Assembly: GCF_041261205.1 (NCBI RefSeq) | Contig: NZ_JBGCCH010000007.1 | Location: forward strand, 310,001 to 374,000 | Direction: 5' to 3' | Source of the DNA: Catenulispora sp. MAP5-51 | GTDB taxonomy: Bacteria; Actinomycetota; Actinomycetes; Streptomycetales; Catenulisporaceae | DNA length: 64,000 bases | In this document: positions 37,781 through 47,023 of the stretch, piece by piece | How the letters are laid out: every line of letters starts with the position of its first letter | How positions within the stretch are numbered: position 1 is the stretch's first letter | The notes under the pieces: model-generated | Seen by the model: the letters and a program-made list of their open reading frames with translations, nothing else | Database searches by the model: none | What the model was told of the DNA's origin: nothing | Made by a program: the position numbers and the translations under genes

Positions 37781-38407
37781 CTACCTGTCCAGTAGTTCGA
37801 GGGGTGGCGTACCGCTTGTGGCGATGAGTCTCAGCTGACCGTTCTCCACGGCATCGCGAGGCAGTGAGAGCGCGAAATACTTCTCCAAAATGCCCAACGA
37901 CATGGCGACTCGCTGACCAAGACGTTCCCTGCCAACTTGCAAGTAGTCGCCTGTCGGCATGAGGATTCCCGCCGCCCTCATCTCCTCGTTCAGGAGGTCG
38001 GGATCGGTTCCCCAGCGCTGCCACTCTTCGCCGAGCCCGTAGGAGCAACGGAGCGCACCGTCAGCAGCGTAAGAAAACATCGGTGGAGGGTGAGATACCT
38101 GGGGGTCAAGATTCACAGCTTCGACGCCGCCGTGCGAAATCTCTTTCAGCGCCTCGACTTGCGTACCCCGAGATACCCCGTATTCAACAGCAAACACCCA
38201 GGCGCCTGAAACGCCGAGTCGGGCAACTCCGACATCGCCATTGAATACCAGGCTCCCTGCTTCCGCGTCCGTCGCCTCAGCCTGGGATGCGGACGGCACA
38301 GCACCGAGTCGTATGGCAAACTCCTCCAACTCGATTCCTCGGGCGAAGGTCACACTGCCATACCACCAGTCGGACTCCGCAATCCACCGTATTCCAAATG
38401 CTCTCAA
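37781..38407 (-). CDS. DUF6461 family protein
   Basis: The protein has 208 residues. WYGSVTFARGIELEEFAIRL, GVSGAWVFAVEYG and DGALRCSYGLGEEWQRWG, with ALSLPRDAVENG near the end, match the DUF6461 family of actinobacterial cytoplasmic proteins of unknown role. The start is a TTG at 38407 with AGGAG nine bases upstream; a TGA closes the frame just before it. Related proteins are common near toxin or phage-related genes. Confidence 0.75.
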   Translation of the reverse strand: MRAFGIRWIAESDWWYGSVTFARGIELEEFAIRLGAVPSASQAEATDAEAGSLVFNGDVGVARLGVSGAWVFAVEYGVSRGTQVEALKEISHGGVEAVNLDPQVSHPPPMFSYAADGALRCSYGLGEEWQRWGTDPDLLNEEMRAAGILMPTGDYLQVGRERLGQRVAMSLGILEKYFALSLPRDAVENGQLRLIATSGTPPLELLDR

Positions 38408-38559
38408 ATGGATTCACTCCTGAGGTGCTTGTACTTCGGCGTGTCGAAGGCGCGTTCGCGAACCCCGTTCTGACCCGGGCTCTTGGCAGGGGTGGGGATC
38501 TGCAGCAGCTCGGGGCGGGATGCTATGAACCTCGCGAGCGCGACAACCCTGAACGCGCT

Positions 38560-38840
38560 TGCGGGGTTCAACAACTCAGCCACGTGGGTTGAGCTGCGGC
38601 GCGGCGGTCCGATAGGCGACCATCTCTACCTCACCTTTGGTGGGATCCTGGCCTGGCTGGTCCTCATGTCCCGCTCGGATGCGGCGAAGAACGCCGAGAT
38701 CCTGGTGTTGCGGCACGAGGTCGCTGTGCTGCGACGCGGAACTCCGAGACCACGCCTGAACCGGGTCGGCCGTGCGATTCCGGCCGCCTTGATCCGGCTG
38801 CTTCCGAAAACGCTCCTTCGCCACCGAACCATCACCCCGG
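38560..38840 (+). mobile_element. 5' fragment of an HEVAVLRR-group IS
   Basis: The left terminal repeat (38560-38582, TGCGGGGTTCAACAACTCAG) and the first 70 codons of a transposase ([36 protein letters not shown]) are present. The match stops at about 38838, where a different gene's coding sequence begins. It is a one-ended remnant. Confidence 0.75.
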
Positions 38841-39480
38841 TCACGACTTCACTGTCCGGCTCCCAGACGGCCGCCGCGTCGGCCTGGTGAAGGAGATCCG
38901 GCACCCTGGCCGTGAGCGTTCCGGGTTCGCCGGTTCCTGGGAGCTTCCCGGACTCACCCATTCCTGGCACCTCACGCTTTCTGCCAACCCTCAGGCGTCG
39001 ATCAGAAGGTTCTACGCCGAGGCTGCTGGGCTGCTGAACGCGGTCCCGCAAGACGCCCCAGGTCGATTCCGGCCACGCCACGACAGCGATCTGTATCGAC
39101 TGGGCGTGCGAGCTGTATTCGAACTCCCTAATGTGCGACCGCCTCAGGTCATCTGCGCCCCCGAGGAAGACACCTTCGATCCGGCAGTGCTCAACGAGCC
39201 CACAGGCCAGCTGGTTGTCCACGCCATAGAGCAGCACATCAGAGAAAACGTAGAGAAACTCGAGCAGGCCGAGGCCGACGAGCGACACCTGTTCCTGTGG
39301 CTCGACTTCCCCGAGCAGCGAACGCTGGCAAACCTGGGATTCACCGCCACCCCTACAGTGCTCCCAAGCCTTCCTATTTCGATCACCGCCGTCCGGGTCG
39401 CTGAATCTATGATCCCCGGCCGGGTATCGTTCTACCGCCGAGACCGGGGGTGGACCGACCTCGGAACCTGGTCGGAATAG
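38839..39480 (+). pseudogene. Unknown protein, 5' truncated by an IS fragment
   Basis: The frame directly behind the IS fragment reads HDFTVRLPDGRRVGLVKEIR, then SWELPGLTHSWHLTLSANPQ, and ends at FYRRDRGWTDLGTWSE. It looks like genuine coding sequence from its first codon, with the start missing. A GTG at 38887 could start a shorter 197-residue protein. No family is recognised; helical with a strand-rich N-terminus, no signal peptide. Confidence 0.55.
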
Positions 39481-39907
39481 GTCTCAGCATCAAGGAAGTC
39501 GTTGGGCGTGCTCGGGAGGTCGAGCGCTCCTGACACTGCGCTCCAGCCATGAAGACTTCGAGGTGCTGACGAAGATCCGGGTCGACTTGAGTTCAGGTGA
39601 ACGAAGTTGCGCGGTTCATGCGATCAAGAACCTGGCAGGTCCATGTGGCCCGACCTGGGGGGATGAAATATTCGGCACCCTGTGGGGCTCCCATACGAAA
39701 GTGTACGCCGCGACGCCGCCGGCTTACGTGACCTTCCTACGGGATGCTGACCAGCACGCGGTGCCGGGTCGTGAGGCTAGGCGCTCTGCGGTTCGAGGAC
39801 TCACCAGTCCTCGCACGGATCAATTCCTAGTGAAACGACCAGGGCTTGAAGCAACTGAAACCGACCTGGTAGAGACTGAGATCAACTTGACGAACCGCCA
39901 GATAGCG
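39481..39907. other. Gap without a convincing gene
   Basis: An open plus-strand frame (39563-39976) lacks family features and overlaps the opposite DUF4429 gene. An 8-bp perfect hairpin (CGAGGACT-CACC-AGTCCTCG, 39794-39813) stands in the middle and may end transcription from the left. Confidence 0.5.
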
Positions 39908-40459
39908 CTACAGCCCGAGCAGCTTCGCCTTAGCTGCCGCAAACTCTTCCTCGCTGAGGTGTCCCTGCTCCATTAGCTGTGCGAGGTTCCCGATCTGGTC
40001 GGCAAGGGAGGGCTCCTGAGCTCGCAGGGTTGACGGAGTCCACCCAGGCGGCGGAGGGGGTGGCATGGTCCATCCGGAAGTCGTCGCAGCCGTCCTGTTG
40101 CGTAGGGCAGTTTCGATCGCGTCGCGGACCCGCCGGAAATCGCTGCTGTGGAGTGTGAAATCAACGGTCAGCGGGTCATTCGAAGATCGCATGCTGTTCC
40201 GGCGTGGCGCCACAGTACCGGCGACCAGGATGGTGATCCGCCCATGGTTGGCCCCGGTCGGCTTGAAGTCCACGCCCGTGACCTGCTCGATTGGGACCGT
40301 GGTCGTGCCGCTTCCGCTCAGTCCCCGAGCGAGAATACCGCCCCTCGTGATGGTGATGGCGCGCCCGTCGAAGCTGATTTGCCCGGTCCTGCCCTTCGCG
40401 GAGACGGCCCGAACATGCCTGGCGACGTACTCATGAGCTCCCCTCGGTAAGGACGGCAC
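39908..40459 (-). CDS. DUF4429 domain protein with C-terminal SHOCT domain
   Basis: The protein has 183 residues. The first 120 follow the DUF4429 pattern (GQISFDGRAITITRGGILA, VPIEQVTGVDFKPTG, DPLTVDFTLHSSDFRRVRDA). A Pro-rich linker (MPPPPPPGW) and a SHOCT domain (LADQIGNLAQLMEQGHLSEE, EFAAAKAKLLGL) end it. SHOCT is a short oligomerisation or nucleic-acid-binding module. The start is GTG 40459; no ATG or nearer GTG is in frame. The role is unknown. Confidence 0.82.
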   Translation of the reverse strand: MPSLPRGAHEYVARHVRAVSAKGRTGQISFDGRAITITRGGILARGLSGSGTTTVPIEQVTGVDFKPTGANHGRITILVAGTVAPRRNSMRSSNDPLTVDFTLHSSDFRRVRDAIETALRNRTAATTSGWTMPPPPPPGWTPSTLRAQEPSLADQIGNLAQLMEQGHLSEEEFAAAKAKLLGL

Positions 40460-41015
40460 CCAGCAGCGTACGTCCTCTGTTATCCCGTCGCGCGGGCTTG
40501 CACGAGGCCCTAGACGTCACAGAAAGAGCCGACGCCATGTACGGGTCCGGCAGGCCCGGTCGCTCGCCAAGAAGTAGGGGGCTGCGTCGGCCGGAGTGTT
40601 GCAGGCTTCGCTCTGAGTCGGCGGTCATAGTTAGGCCTGGTCCTGTGCGGCTCTGGTTACAGAACCAGCCGATGCGAGTCTGTTCCCGGACTGTTCCCGG
40701 ACACTTTGACCGAGACGCTCGGCAGAAGACGGCACGGTGAGAGCCGCACCAATCCGGCTTGGCCTCGCCGGGCGCATAGCGGCATGGCTCGTGAGCTGGC
40801 GATACGCATTTTCAGGGGTCTGGGCCGCTGATCGGGCCGCCGCGAACGCCACGGCACGCGGCGGTACCGGAATCGTGGCCGAGGCCGAGATCACGTACGG
40901 AGTCGGTACGGTTGTTCCCGGGCCGTTCCCGGACACCGGAAACATTCCTGGGATTCCAACGGATTGCCCGAGGGCTGGAGTCAAAGTGTCAGTGGTTCGA
41001 ATCGCTCTCAAACGA
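40460..41015. other. Gap with GTTCCCGGAC repeats and a tRNA-like T-arm
   Basis: No gene is supported. GTTCCCGGAC or close variants occur near 40681, 40692, 40917, 40929 and again near 41228. A T-arm-like stretch (GTGGTTCGAATC) lies near 40992-41003. This resembles debris at the end of an integrated element. Confidence 0.4.
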
Positions 41016-41050
41016 GAACCGCCAGGTCAGCGGGGCTGACCTGGCGGTTC
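41016..41050. terminator. Strong 15-bp hairpin next to the tRNA fragment
   Basis: GAACCGCCAGGTCAG pairs perfectly with CTGACCTGGCGGTTC around a CGGGG loop. It stands directly beside the tRNA-Arg fragment, so it may be the tRNA terminator (minus strand) or an element-end structure. Confidence 0.6.
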
Positions 41051-41058
41051 ATCGAACG

Positions 41059-41101
41059 TGCGCACGAAGGGATTCGAACCCCTAACCTTCTGATCCGTAG
41101 C
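41059..41101 (-). other. tRNA-Arg(ACG) 3'-half, probable integration site (att)
   Basis: The minus strand reads CTACGGATCAGAAGGTT, then the T-arm AGGGG-TTCGAAT-CCCTT and the acceptor 3' strand CGTGCGC. This is the anticodon loop to 3' end of tRNA-Arg(ACG). The 5' half (acceptor, D-arm) is absent upstream, where the sequence is AT-rich. Integrating elements that use tRNA genes leave exactly such 3' halves. Integrase scraps on either side (28.5 and 42.5 kb) agree. Confidence 0.75.
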
Positions 41102-41328
41102 CGCATCAAGATCCTTATATAAGGCTTCTACTTTATTTTAATACCGCGCAGCATCGAACTCTCCAGTCATGCGGATCCCAAGTCCAGTCGGATCTGCCAT
41201 CTTCCGCCAGCCGGTGTCGGGACGCCCGTTCCCGGACTGTCCCGGACTCGACCTCCCCGTGCTGCCGTGTATCAGACCGTCCAGTGCGGCCTTCGAGCAC
41301 CGCCCCGGACACCCGTGCACCGGTCAGG

Positions 41329-41423
41329 CCTCACCAACGAATACGGCACCGCGGCATAGGTGCAACGCCTCGGCAGAGTTGTTGAACCCCACTGTCCTCA
41401 ACGAATACGAGAGAGTCGCCTGA
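41329..41423 (+). mobile_element. Two IS 3'-ends in tandem
   Basis: The first unit reads the last codons of a transposase (NEYGTAA-stop) followed by the right terminal repeat ending GTTGTTGAACCCCAC. Directly after it comes GTCCTCAACGAATACGAG, the last codons (VLNEYERVA-stop, 41421) of another transposase. The rest of both elements is missing. The same arrangement occurs at 49999-50141. Confidence 0.7.
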
Positions 41424-41635
41424 CCAGAACGGATGAGATTCTCGGCATGCACAACGTCGCGAGGCGGCGAGCCTCCCCAAAACGCTAGGCGCCCGGCGCG
41501 CCCACGCCGGCCGGCTCCTGCCCCGCGACGACTTCAAGGTGCGGCCGGCCGACACCTCGGGCGCCACGCCAGGTACACATAACCCTGATATCCAAGCGCA
41601 GAACACACGCGAAGGCCGGTCGATAGGCTTCAGCG

Positions 41636-42181
41636 GTGACAGATACGCCACTGTTCGGCCCGCCACTGCCGACGGCCCTGGCCGAGGTCTTCGAGATCGG
41701 CTTCGACTGGGAGTACGACGAGGAAGCAGACGTCGCGACCGGCGCCGACTTCGAGCTCTACGAAGCCTTCGAATCCAGCGAACGCACGGCATGGTGGTTC
41801 CGGCTGTGGACCGGGAACTCCACGGTCGACGGCGCCGAGTTCCGGTTCTTCGGCACGACCGGTTGCGGCGACTACACAGGATTCTGGCTGGTTCGGCCGG
41901 ACGCACCAGTCATCGAGCAGCCCGTCGTGCAGATCGGCTCGGAGGGCGAACGCGGGGTGATCGCACGGGATCTCGGCGACCTGCTGTGGCTGTTCGCGGC
42001 CGGATACGGTCCCGCCGAGGCGCTTGCGCCCGGGGCCACTCGGCAGGTACCCAACGAGGCGTTCCGGGCGATCGCGGAGCGCTACGCGCCGGGCCGGGAG
42101 CGGGACGGGGCTGAGATCGTGGCGGCGGCGCAGGCCGAGTTCCCCGATTTCTCGGAGTTCATCGACTCACTGTGCCGCTGA
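41636..42181 (+). CDS. SMI1/KNR4 (SUKH) family protein
   Basis: This 181-residue acidic protein starts with GTG at 41636. The motifs FRFFGTTGCGDYTGFWLVR, QIGSEGERGVIARDLGDLLW and LFAAGYGPAEAL are typical of SUKH-type proteins, many of which are immunity proteins for polymorphic toxins. No toxin is beside it; it may be an orphan immunity gene. The 210 bases to its left hold no gene. Confidence 0.78.
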   Translation: MTDTPLFGPPLPTALAEVFEIGFDWEYDEEADVATGADFELYEAFESSERTAWWFRLWTGNSTVDGAEFRFFGTTGCGDYTGFWLVRPDAPVIEQPVVQIGSEGERGVIARDLGDLLWLFAAGYGPAEALAPGATRQVPNEAFRAIAERYAPGRERDGAEIVAAAQAEFPDFSEFIDSLCR

Positions 42182-42183
42182 CG

Positions 42184-42468
42184 TCAAGCCAGTCGGCGTC
42201 CCGCTATTCCAGCGGCTGAGTCCGCCAGTTCCGGCCCGACCTCGGCGATCGACGCGAAGTCGTCGTCCAGGTTCAGCACGGTCAGGCGGTGCGGCGCGAC
42301 GGTAAGAGCGATCAGGATGTCGAGGGTGCCCGGGCCTCGGTTGTGGCCGATGTTGATGAGCTCGTGCTGGATCCCGATCACCTGCGGCCACGGATCCTCC
42401 CCGTTCGCCGCTGGCAAACAGCAATTGCCGGGCACCGGTCGTACGGTCTTGCTGCATTCGATCACCAT
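42184..42468 (-). pseudogene. VapC-like PIN-domain toxin, C-terminal fragment
   Basis: The minus strand reads IGIQHELINIGHNRGPGTLD, ILIALTVAPHRLTVLNLDDD and FASIAEV, the second half of a VapC-type PIN ribonuclease, including the acidic residues of the active site (Asp of PGTLDILIA and of LNLDDDF). The N-terminal half with the first catalytic Asp and any VapB partner are missing. Confidence 0.55.
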
Positions 42469-42470
42469 GG

Positions 42471-42722
42471 GATGCGAAGCGGCTGCACGACCCGCGGCAC
42501 ACAGCAGCGACCGTGCTGATCCTGCTGGAGGTTTCCTCCCGCATCGTGATGGGCCAGATGGGTTGGTCCAGTCCTCAGATGATCGAGCGGCACGGGCACG
42601 TCACCGATCGCATGCGTCGCTCGCTCGCCGACCGGATCGATAGCTTCCTCTCTCTCCTCCGACATGATCCCGTTGCCAATCCCCATCGACCAGATCCGGC
42701 AACGGAAAGTCCTCGGAGGTAA
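42471..42722 (+). pseudogene. Tyrosine integrase C-terminal fragment
   Basis: The frame begins DAKRLHDPRHTAATVLILLE and continues VSSRIVMGQMGWSSPQMIER, HGHVTDRMRRSLADRIDSFL. The RHTAAT box of tyrosine recombinases is present; the catalytic Tyr expected before the HVTD motif is His here. All upstream parts are missing. It lies 1.4 kb from the tRNA-Arg att fragment and is probably from the same former element. Confidence 0.65.
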
Positions 42723-42752
42723 TCAGCGAGTACCGACACGCCGCCTGAACCA

Positions 42753-42791
42753 GCAGGTCAGCACCTCAGCAGAGTTTATTGAATCCCACAG
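42753..42791 (+). mobile_element. Solo IS right end
   Basis: GGTCAGCACCTCAGCAGAGT followed by TTATTGAATCCCACAGG is a diverged version of the right terminal region (GTCAACGCCTCGGCAGGGTT, then GTTGAACCCCACAG) of the HEVAVLRR-group IS. No transposase sequence is attached. Confidence 0.55.
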
Positions 42792-42886
42792 GCTGTGTAC
42801 GGTCGGCAGGGCTATGGGACTTCCCTTGGGCTTTCGCGTGCCGAGGCCGCGTAGCATCTTCGGGCCCGTCTCCTAGGATCGGGTCC

Positions 42887-44017
42887 ATGTCCGTCACGCG
42901 CGCGGAGGCTGACGCCTTAGCTATCATCGCAGAACTCGTGTCCGCGGATCAGTCGGTGGCGTGGCTCGAGGATGCTTTGTGCAGTCGGATGGGGCAGGCG
43001 CTGGTCGCTGACGAATACTCCCCAGACCAGCTCTTCGAGGTGCTTGTCGAGAACATCACGCAATCGGGCGTTGAGGATCTGGCTGAACAGTTCGGCAGGT
43101 CGCGGTTGCTGATGGCGGCGGCCAGAATCGCGCCTCACCCGGGAGTCGAGACTCTCGTTGAAGCGGTTGAGCGGCTACGGCGGTCGGCCGTCGGTTTTCC
43201 CGAGGACTCGATCGTCCCCGAACCGACCAGCGGGGCCCTGTGGAGTCGGGATGTGTACAGCCTTCGCTTTGCGATCGTCGCCCCTTTTTTCGCATCTGTG
43301 GGCGCCTCGGATCGGTGGTACCTGTGGGATATCGACCTCTGTAGCGGCTCGCCGTTCACCGTTGGCGGCGGTTACTTCCCGACGGCCGAGGAGGCGTTCG
43401 CGGAGTGGCGCGCGGCGGTCGGTCCGGAGGCTGCGGGCCGGTCGCAGCTCGAACCGGTCACGGATGCCGACCTCGCGGCGAGCTTCTTTCCCAGAGCCAG
43501 TGACAATTACTACGCACGCGAATCCGCATCGCAGTACGCCGAGTACTTTCGGAGCCGGCGCCTGGGTCAGGAGCTGAGTGCTTCGTCCCAGCTCGGCGTG
43601 CGCGTCCATACCCGCACCCACGCCGAACTCCAAGCTGAATGTGCGGCTGTCGCGGATGCGTGGGCCGCTGAGTTCGCGGCCTGGCGTGCCCAGAAGCGCG
43701 ACTGTCACGATGCCGACGCGACGGACTACCGCGAACTTTCTCAGGTCTGGATCAGTCTCAAATACCCAGAGCTCTCCTATAACTGCTCCCCACATGGGAT
43801 GGCGATGACCGCCGTCTCCGTCCGCCTCCTCTTTGATGCTGACTATGCCCTCGCGTTGTGCCGGCTGTTTCCCGACCTCGCGGCGTGGCTCAGCGAGCGT
43901 GCCTTGCTCCCGTCCGTGTCCGCCGACCGGCTTCAGGGCTGTGCCGCCCGCATTGCATGCGCGGATACCGACGTCGATGACCTCTACCTGGACCCGATGG
44001 CGCGTATTCGGGAGTAG
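42887..44017 (+). CDS. Hypothetical protein, 376 residues
   Basis: No family is recognised. The start is 42887 (MSVTRAEADA); the frame further upstream overlaps IS debris. The protein is soluble and slightly acidic: helical N-terminal 110 residues, a middle part with aromatic strands (RWYLWDIDLCSGSPFTVGGG, YFPTAEEAFAEWRAAVGPE) and a helical C-terminus. No signal peptide. It stands alone between mobile elements. Confidence 0.65.
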   Translation: MSVTRAEADALAIIAELVSADQSVAWLEDALCSRMGQALVADEYSPDQLFEVLVENITQSGVEDLAEQFGRSRLLMAAARIAPHPGVETLVEAVERLRRSAVGFPEDSIVPEPTSGALWSRDVYSLRFAIVAPFFASVGASDRWYLWDIDLCSGSPFTVGGGYFPTAEEAFAEWRAAVGPEAAGRSQLEPVTDADLAASFFPRASDNYYARESASQYAEYFRSRRLGQELSASSQLGVRVHTRTHAELQAECAAVADAWAAEFAAWRAQKRDCHDADATDYRELSQVWISLKYPELSYNCSPHGMAMTAVSVRLLFDADYALALCRLFPDLAAWLSERALLPSVSADRLQGCAARIACADTDVDDLYLDPMARIRE

Positions 44018-44087
44018 CCGCTCTCTCAGCTCGGCGGGCTGGCTGCATGCGCCTTCTTCACCGCCGCCATGATGACTGTCGGGTTGA

Positions 44088-45229
44088 TTGAAGGTGCCGA
44101 CAATTGCCTCAACCTGGGATGCTGCTGTCTCGTGGGGTTGAAGCTGATCTATCTGGTCGTGGCCCGAGTGTTCGCGTGGTGGTGGCTGGCCGGGCGGGAT
44201 TCGTCGGCGAAGGACGTCGAGATCTTGATGCTGCGTCATCAGCTCGCTGTCGCGCAGCGCCGGGATCCGCGCCTGTCGCGGAAGCTGAACTGGGTCGATC
44301 GTGCGTGGCTTGTGTTGCTGGCCGGGCTGCTCCCGAACGACCGTCTGGCGCGTATCCCCCTGATCGTCACGCCGGGGACACTGTTGCGCTGGCACCGGGA
44401 TCTGCTACGCCGCCGCTGGGCGCGTCGCTCGCGTCGCCGCCCTGGGCGTCCGACGACGCATCGCAACGTCAGGGCCCTGGTGCTGCGTATGGCCAGGGAG
44501 AATCGCGCGTGGGGCTACCGCAGGAGCCACGGCGAACTGGCCGGCCTTGGCATCAAGGTCGCCGCCTCCACGGTGTGGGAGATCCTGAAAGCAGCCGGGG
44601 TCGATCCGGCCCCGGATCGTGACACGGGTCCGACATGGGAAGCGTTCCTGCGCTCACAGGCCGAGGCGATCATCGCCTGCGACTTCGTCGTGGTCGACCT
44701 GCTGAACGGGTCCAAAACGTACGTGCTGGCGATGATCGAGCACGCGAACCGTCGGGTCCGCGTCTTGGGCGCCACCTTCCACCCGACGGCCGCTGGGTCA
44801 TCCAGCAGGCCCGGAACCTGCTGATGGACCTGGAAGACGCCGAAGCGAGGGTAAAGTACCTGATCCACGACCGCGACGCATCGCTCGGCGCGGCGTTCGA
44901 CGTGGTGTTCACCGCCGCCGGGATCGACGTGATCCGCACCGGCGTGCGGGCACCCCGCCAGAACGCGATCATGGAACGCTGGTTCCGTTCCCTGCGCGCG
45001 GAGCTGACCGACCGTACCCTGATCTGGAACCTGGACCATCTGACGCGGCTGCTGCACGAGTACGAGGGTCACTACAACGGTCACCGCCCGCACCGATCCC
45101 TCGGCCAGGCCGCACCGACGCGTCCGCGGCCGGACAACGTGGTCGACCTCGAAGAGTTCCGGGTCCGACGGCGTGACCGAGGGCTGCTCCACGAATATCA
45201 GCAGGTCGCATAGGTTATCGGCACCCTCA
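44088..45229 (+). mobile_element. Integrase-core insertion sequence, copy C (WGYRR group), split at its right end
   Basis: The left end TTGAAGGTGCCGACAA (44088-44103) has an inverse match at the right (TTATCGGCACCCTCA, 45215-45229, then A at 47024). The right terminal repeat is cut by an IS1182 element that duplicated CTCA. The transposase inside is frameshifted. Confidence 0.75.
44132..45213 (+). pseudogene. Copy C transposase, frameshifted
   Basis: The N-terminal frame runs to 44824 (LMLRHQLAVAQRRDPRLSRK, WGYRRSHGELAGLGIKVAAS, IIACDFVVVDLL) and ends wrongly after FHPTAAG. The rest (WVIQQARNLLMDLEDAEARV, IHDRDASLGAAFDVV, RQNAIMERWFRSLRAE, LLHEYQQVA) is in the next frame from about 44800 to 45213. 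One C missing in the GCC-TGG codons of HPTAAW explains the shift. The DDE residues are otherwise kept. Confidence 0.8.
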
Positions 45230-47019
45230 GGACTCTGTTGCCCGTTGTGATGACTTTCTCCCGGTTCGGAGAGGCGATGCGGTGTGGACGAAAACCTCTG
45301 ATACGAGGTGAAGGAGCTGGTCACCGTGTCGATGCGTCCGCTTCCGTCGCCACCGGTTCCGGCCGCTACTGCGGCGCTGGCCCGGGCGGTGTTCCCCGCA
45401 GGCTGTCTGGCTACGCGGCTGCGGGACGAGATCGGTGAGGTGTTCACCAACGCCGACTTCACGGACGGCTATCCGCACCAGGGTGGGCCTGCGCTGTCGC
45501 CGGCGACGTTGGCGCTGGTCAGTGTGCTGCAGTACGCCGAGCGGTTGACCGACCGGCAGGCCGCGCACGCCGCGGCGGCCCGGATCGACTGGAAATACGC
45601 GTTGGGCTTCGAGCTGGCCGACACGGGGTTCGACCACAGCGTGCTGTCGCAGTTCCGGGACCGTTTGATCGAAAACGGACTGGTGACGCGGGTGCTGGAG
45701 CTGCTGCTGGACCGCTGTGCCGAGCTGGGGCTGCTGCGGGTCGGCGGCCGGGTCCGTACCGATGCCACGCATGTGGTGGCCTGCGTGCGGGCGTTGAACC
45801 GGCTGGAGTTCGTCACCGAGACGCTGCGGGCGGCATTGGAAGCCCTGGCGGTCGCCGCTCCGGGCTGGCTGGCCGAGCATGATCTGGTGTCCGAGGCGTG
45901 GGTGCGGCGTTACGGGGCCCGCGCCGACTACTGGCGGCTACCCAAGGGCGAGGCCGAGCGGGCCGCGTTCGCCGTCACCGTCGGCGCTGACGGCTTTGAG
46001 TTGCTGGACGCGGTGGCCGCCGAAGCCGAACACGACGGCGTTTGGAGGTGGCTGGCAGACATCCCCGCGGTGGCGCTGCTGCGCGGCGTCTGGGACCAGC
46101 AGTACGTCCGGGACCGGCGGCGAACAGTCCGTCAGCGCACCGGCAAGGAGCTGCCACCGGGGGCGCAGCGCATCGTCTCGCCCTACGACCCGGACGCGCG
46201 GGTCGGGATCAAACGCTCCACCCGCTGGGACGGGTACAAACTGCATCTGACGGAGAGCTGCGACGCCGACGGCACGACCCCCCACCTGATTACGCACGTC
46301 GTCACCGCCGCCGCACCGGTCGATGATGCCGCGCAGACCCTGACCGTCGAGCACGACCTGCTCGCCGCCGGCCGTGCCCCGGTCGAGCATCTGGTCGACG
46401 CCGGATACATGGGCGCCGAGCTGATCGTGGAGGCTGCACACCTGGGCATCGATCTGGTCGGACCGGTCCCCATCGCAGGCGGCCGCCAGGAACGCGAAGG
46501 GCGGGGATACGCCCTGGGCAACTTCACCATCGACTGGGATGCGCACACCGCGACCTGCCCGCAAGGCAAAACCAGCACCCGCTGGATCGACACGAAGATC
46601 GACGGACATCCGCGGATCCACGTCGACTTCTACAACGTCGGCTGCCCGACCTGCCCGGCCAAACCCGACCGCACCAGCGCCCGATTCCGCGGCCTGACCC
46701 TGCACCCCCGTGAAGAACATGAAGCCCTGCAACGCCGCCGACGCGAGCAAGAAACCGAGCCCTGGCGGCAGCGCTACGCCGCCCGCGCCGGCGTCGAGGG
46801 CACCATCGCCCAAGCCATCCAGGCCTGCGACGCCCGCCGCACCCGCTACAGGGGCCTTCCCAAGGTCACCCTGGAACACGTCCTACTCGCCACCGCGATC
46901 AACCTCATCCGACTCGACGCCTGGTGGACCGGCACACCCCTCGGCCCCACCAGAACCAGCCACTACACCCGCCTAGAACTCGACCTCGCCGCATAACATC
47001 ACAACGGGCAACAGAGTCC
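45230..47019 (+). mobile_element. IS1182-family element with perfect ends
   Basis: Perfect 23-bp inverted repeats stand at 45230-45252 and 46997-47019 (GGACTCTGTTGCCCGTTGTG and 3 more bases). A CTCA target duplication flanks them (45226-45229 and 47020-47023). The perfect ends and duplication suggest a recent insertion, here into the right end of copy C. Confidence 0.92.
45326..46996 (+). CDS. IS1182 family transposase
   Basis: This is a 556-residue transposase. The N-terminal DUF772-type region (LVSVLQYAERLTDRQAAHAA, WKYALGFELADTGFDHSVLS) precedes the DDE core (GGRVRTDATHVVACVRALNR, HLVDAGYMGAELIVEAA, then GVEGTIAQAIQACDARRTRY). A CPTCPAKPDRTS cysteine pair stands before the C-terminal domain. 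GTG 45326 is chosen since GAAGGAG lies at correct spacing. No stop or frameshift: probably active. Confidence 0.93.
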   Translation: MSMRPLPSPPVPAATAALARAVFPAGCLATRLRDEIGEVFTNADFTDGYPHQGGPALSPATLALVSVLQYAERLTDRQAAHAAAARIDWKYALGFELADTGFDHSVLSQFRDRLIENGLVTRVLELLLDRCAELGLLRVGGRVRTDATHVVACVRALNRLEFVTETLRAALEALAVAAPGWLAEHDLVSEAWVRRYGARADYWRLPKGEAERAAFAVTVGADGFELLDAVAAEAEHDGVWRWLADIPAVALLRGVWDQQYVRDRRRTVRQRTGKELPPGAQRIVSPYDPDARVGIKRSTRWDGYKLHLTESCDADGTTPHLITHVVTAAAPVDDAAQTLTVEHDLLAAGRAPVEHLVDAGYMGAELIVEAAHLGIDLVGPVPIAGGRQEREGRGYALGNFTIDWDAHTATCPQGKTSTRWIDTKIDGHPRIHVDFYNVGCPTCPAKPDRTSARFRGLTLHPREEHEALQRRRREQETEPWRQRYAARAGVEGTIAQAIQACDARRTRYRGLPKVTLEHVLLATAINLIRLDAWWTGTPLGPTRTSHYTRLELDLAA

Positions 47020-47023
47020 CTCA

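Noticed and set aside
39563-39976. 137-codon plus-strand frame
   Set aside because: No family features, no ribosome site, overlaps the well-supported DUF4429-SHOCT gene on the other strand.
40986-41010. T-arm-like sequence considered as a second tRNA gene
   Set aside because: Only GTGGTTCGAATC resembles a tRNA; no acceptor, D-arm or anticodon stem could be built around it.
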